Shown: piece by piece, positions 4,553 through 5,509 of the stretch
How positions within the stretch are numbered: the first letter of the stretch is position 1
How the letters are laid out: each line of letters starts with the position of its first letter
DNA from: an uncultured Clostridia bacterium
GTDB taxonomy: Bacteria > Bacillota > Clostridia > Oscillospirales > CAG-272
Direction: 5' to 3'
DNA: 5,509 nucleotides
Assembly: GCA_947624945.1 (NCBI GenBank)
Contig: CANQMJ010000150.1
Span: 1-5,509 of the forward strand
Notes under the pieces: model-generated
Told to the model about the DNA's origin: nothing
Database searches by the model: none
The model's input: only the letters and a program-made list of their open reading frames with translations
Program-made: the position numbers and the translations under genes

Positions 4553-5509
4553 TCACGTCGCAAAGCCTGCGAACTGGGACTGATAGAGCTTGTAATATTC
4601 GCCCTTCGCTTCGAGAAGCTCCTCGTGACTTCCCGCCTCCGCGACCTTGCCGTTCGCGATAACGACTATAACGTCCGCGTCTCGTATCGTCGACAGTCGG
4701 TGCGCGATGATGAGCGACGTGCGCCCCTCCATCAGCTTGTACATCGCCTCCTGGATGTGCATCTCTGTGCGCGTGTCGACCGACGACGTCGCCTCGTCGA
4801 GTATCAGTATCTTCGGGTCTGCAAGCACCGCTCTCGCTATCGACAAAAGCTGTCGCTGCCCCTGACTTATGTTCGAACCCGACTCGGCGAGCATCGTATT
4901 ATATCCGTCCGGCAGACGCGACACGAACGCGTCCGCGTTCGCCGTCCTCGCCGCCGCGACGACCTCTTCATCCGTCGCGTCGAGCTTGCCGTAGCGGATA
5001 TTGGCGCCGATAGTGTCGGAGAACAGCACCGTGTCCTGCAAAACTATCGCTATCGCCGAGCGAAGCGTCTTTTTCGGTATGTCGTAGAGATCTACGCCGT
5101 CGAGCGTTATCGAGCCGCCGTCGATATCGTAAAACCGCGTTATCAGATTGACTATCGTCGTCTTGCCCGAGCCCGTCGCCCCGACTATCGCTATCTTCTG
5201 ACCGTGCTTGACCGACAGATCGAGTCCTTTGAGCACAGGCTCACCTTCGTTATACGAGAAGTCGACGTTTTTCAGCTCGATGTTGCCCTTTATGTCGTCG
5301 ACGGTGATACTGCTCTTGCCCTCGTCAGGCTCGTTTTTCGATTCGAGTATCGCGAATATGCGCTCCGCGCCCGCGACAGCCGTGAGAATCGTCGCGTACT
5401 GGTTCGCTATCTGCGATATCGGGAACGAGAACTGCTGCGAATATTTGAGTATCGCGTTGATGTCGCCGACGAGCAGCGCGCCCTTGATGCAGAAGTAACC
5501 GCCGAACGC
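4553..5509 (-). CDS. ABC exporter half-transporter, fused permease/ATP-binding protein (N-terminus beyond window)
   Basis: C-terminal 318 residues of an MsbA/LmrA-type exporter (type IV fold), a membrane pump with fused transmembrane and ATPase domains; full length is normally about 580-620 residues. The visible part begins in the last transmembrane helices (GGYFCIKGALLVGDI, then YSQQFSFPISQIANQ) and the family's AGAERIFAILE linker (46-56). The ATPase domain shows GNIELKNVDFSY (75-86), Walker A GATGSGKTT (110-118), Q-loop Q158, signature ISQGQ (214-218) followed by RQLLSIARA, Walker B ILILDEATSSVD (234-245; D238, catalytic E239) and H-loop H270 in IIAHRLSTI. All catalytic residues are intact. 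The SQGQ signature, in place of SGGQ, is to my knowledge common in Bacillota exporters that work as heterodimers, so a partner gene may lie to the right. Substrate (drug, lipid or peptide) cannot be inferred. It converges on the SDR gene. Confidence 0.93.
   Translation of the reverse strand, partial: AFGGYFCIKGALLVGDINAILKYSQQFSFPISQIANQYATILTAVAGAERIFAILESKNEPDEGKSSITVDDIKGNIELKNVDFSYNEGEPVLKGLDLSVKHGQKIAIVGATGSGKTTIVNLITRFYDIDGGSITLDGVDLYDIPKKTLRSAIAIVLQDTVLFSDTIGANIRYGKLDATDEEVVAAARTANADAFVSRLPDGYNTMLAESGSNISQGQRQLLSIARAVLADPKILILDEATSSVDTRTEMHIQEAMYKLMEGRTSLIIAHRLSTIRDADVIVVIANGKVAEAGSHEELLEAKGEYYKLYQSQFAGFAT

Noticed and set aside
4862..4876. ISQGQ signature as evidence of a degenerate, inactive ATPase site
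   Set aside because: Walker A, Walker B with catalytic E239 and the H-loop are intact, and SQGQ variants are common in this exporter family.
4553..5236. A stand-alone ABC ATPase starting at the GTG at 5236
   Set aside because: The same frame is open to the window edge and encodes the transmembrane/linker segment of a fused exporter; the GTG is an internal valine codon next to Walker A.
1..5509. Frequent GTCGAC/CGTCG motifs as a possible repeat or uptake signal
   Set aside because: They fall mainly in coding frames and follow from the strong GTC (Val), GAC (Asp) and TCG (Ser) codon preference; no regular spacing was seen.

Overview
The window looks like a chromosomal segment of a GC-rich, probably uncultured Clostridia-type bacterium (Bacillota). 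The evidence is two near-consensus sigma-A-type promoters with 17-bp spacers, AAGGA/GGAGG ribosome binding sites, an ECF-type transporter ATPase pair and a preQ1-I riboswitch. This placement is inferred; no marker gene fixes a genus. Codon use appears similar across the genes (GTC, GAC, TCG, CGC, and unusually much ATA for isoleucine), so nothing looks recently acquired.

Left half (1-2836, minus strand): ruvC, a class I SAM-dependent RNA-methyltransferase-like gene, ecfA1 and ecfA2, read in that order from a promoter at 2880-2908. Gaps are 24 bp, a 4-bp ATGA overlap and 25 bp, so this is probably one transcript. ecfA2 leaves the window at base 1. The transmembrane subunit EcfT would be expected further left.

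Middle (2837-3080): a compact divergent control region. One promoter drives the ruvC operon leftwards. An extended -10 promoter at 2976-3004 drives the rightward operon, whose leader carries a short 5' hairpin and a preQ1-I riboswitch at 3035-3070. The riboswitch pseudoknot pairs with the Shine-Dalgarno sequence of the next gene.

Right half (3081-4521, plus strand): a VUT/YhhQ-family queuosine-precursor transporter, then a short-chain dehydrogenase/reductase whose start lies inside the transporter's 3' end, then a perfect-palindrome intrinsic terminator. PreQ1, a queuosine precursor, should therefore repress its own uptake by blocking translation initiation, and may also reduce the coupled dehydrogenase. 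From 4553 to the right edge, on the minus strand and convergent with this operon, is the C-terminal half of an MsbA/LmrA-type ABC exporter half-transporter.

The most interesting element is the riboswitch-transporter-dehydrogenase unit. The riboswitch and transporter fit known biology. The co-translated dehydrogenase has no obvious role in queuosine salvage. I found no mobile elements, CRISPR arrays, tRNAs or rRNAs, and no gene-free stretch longer than 300 bases.
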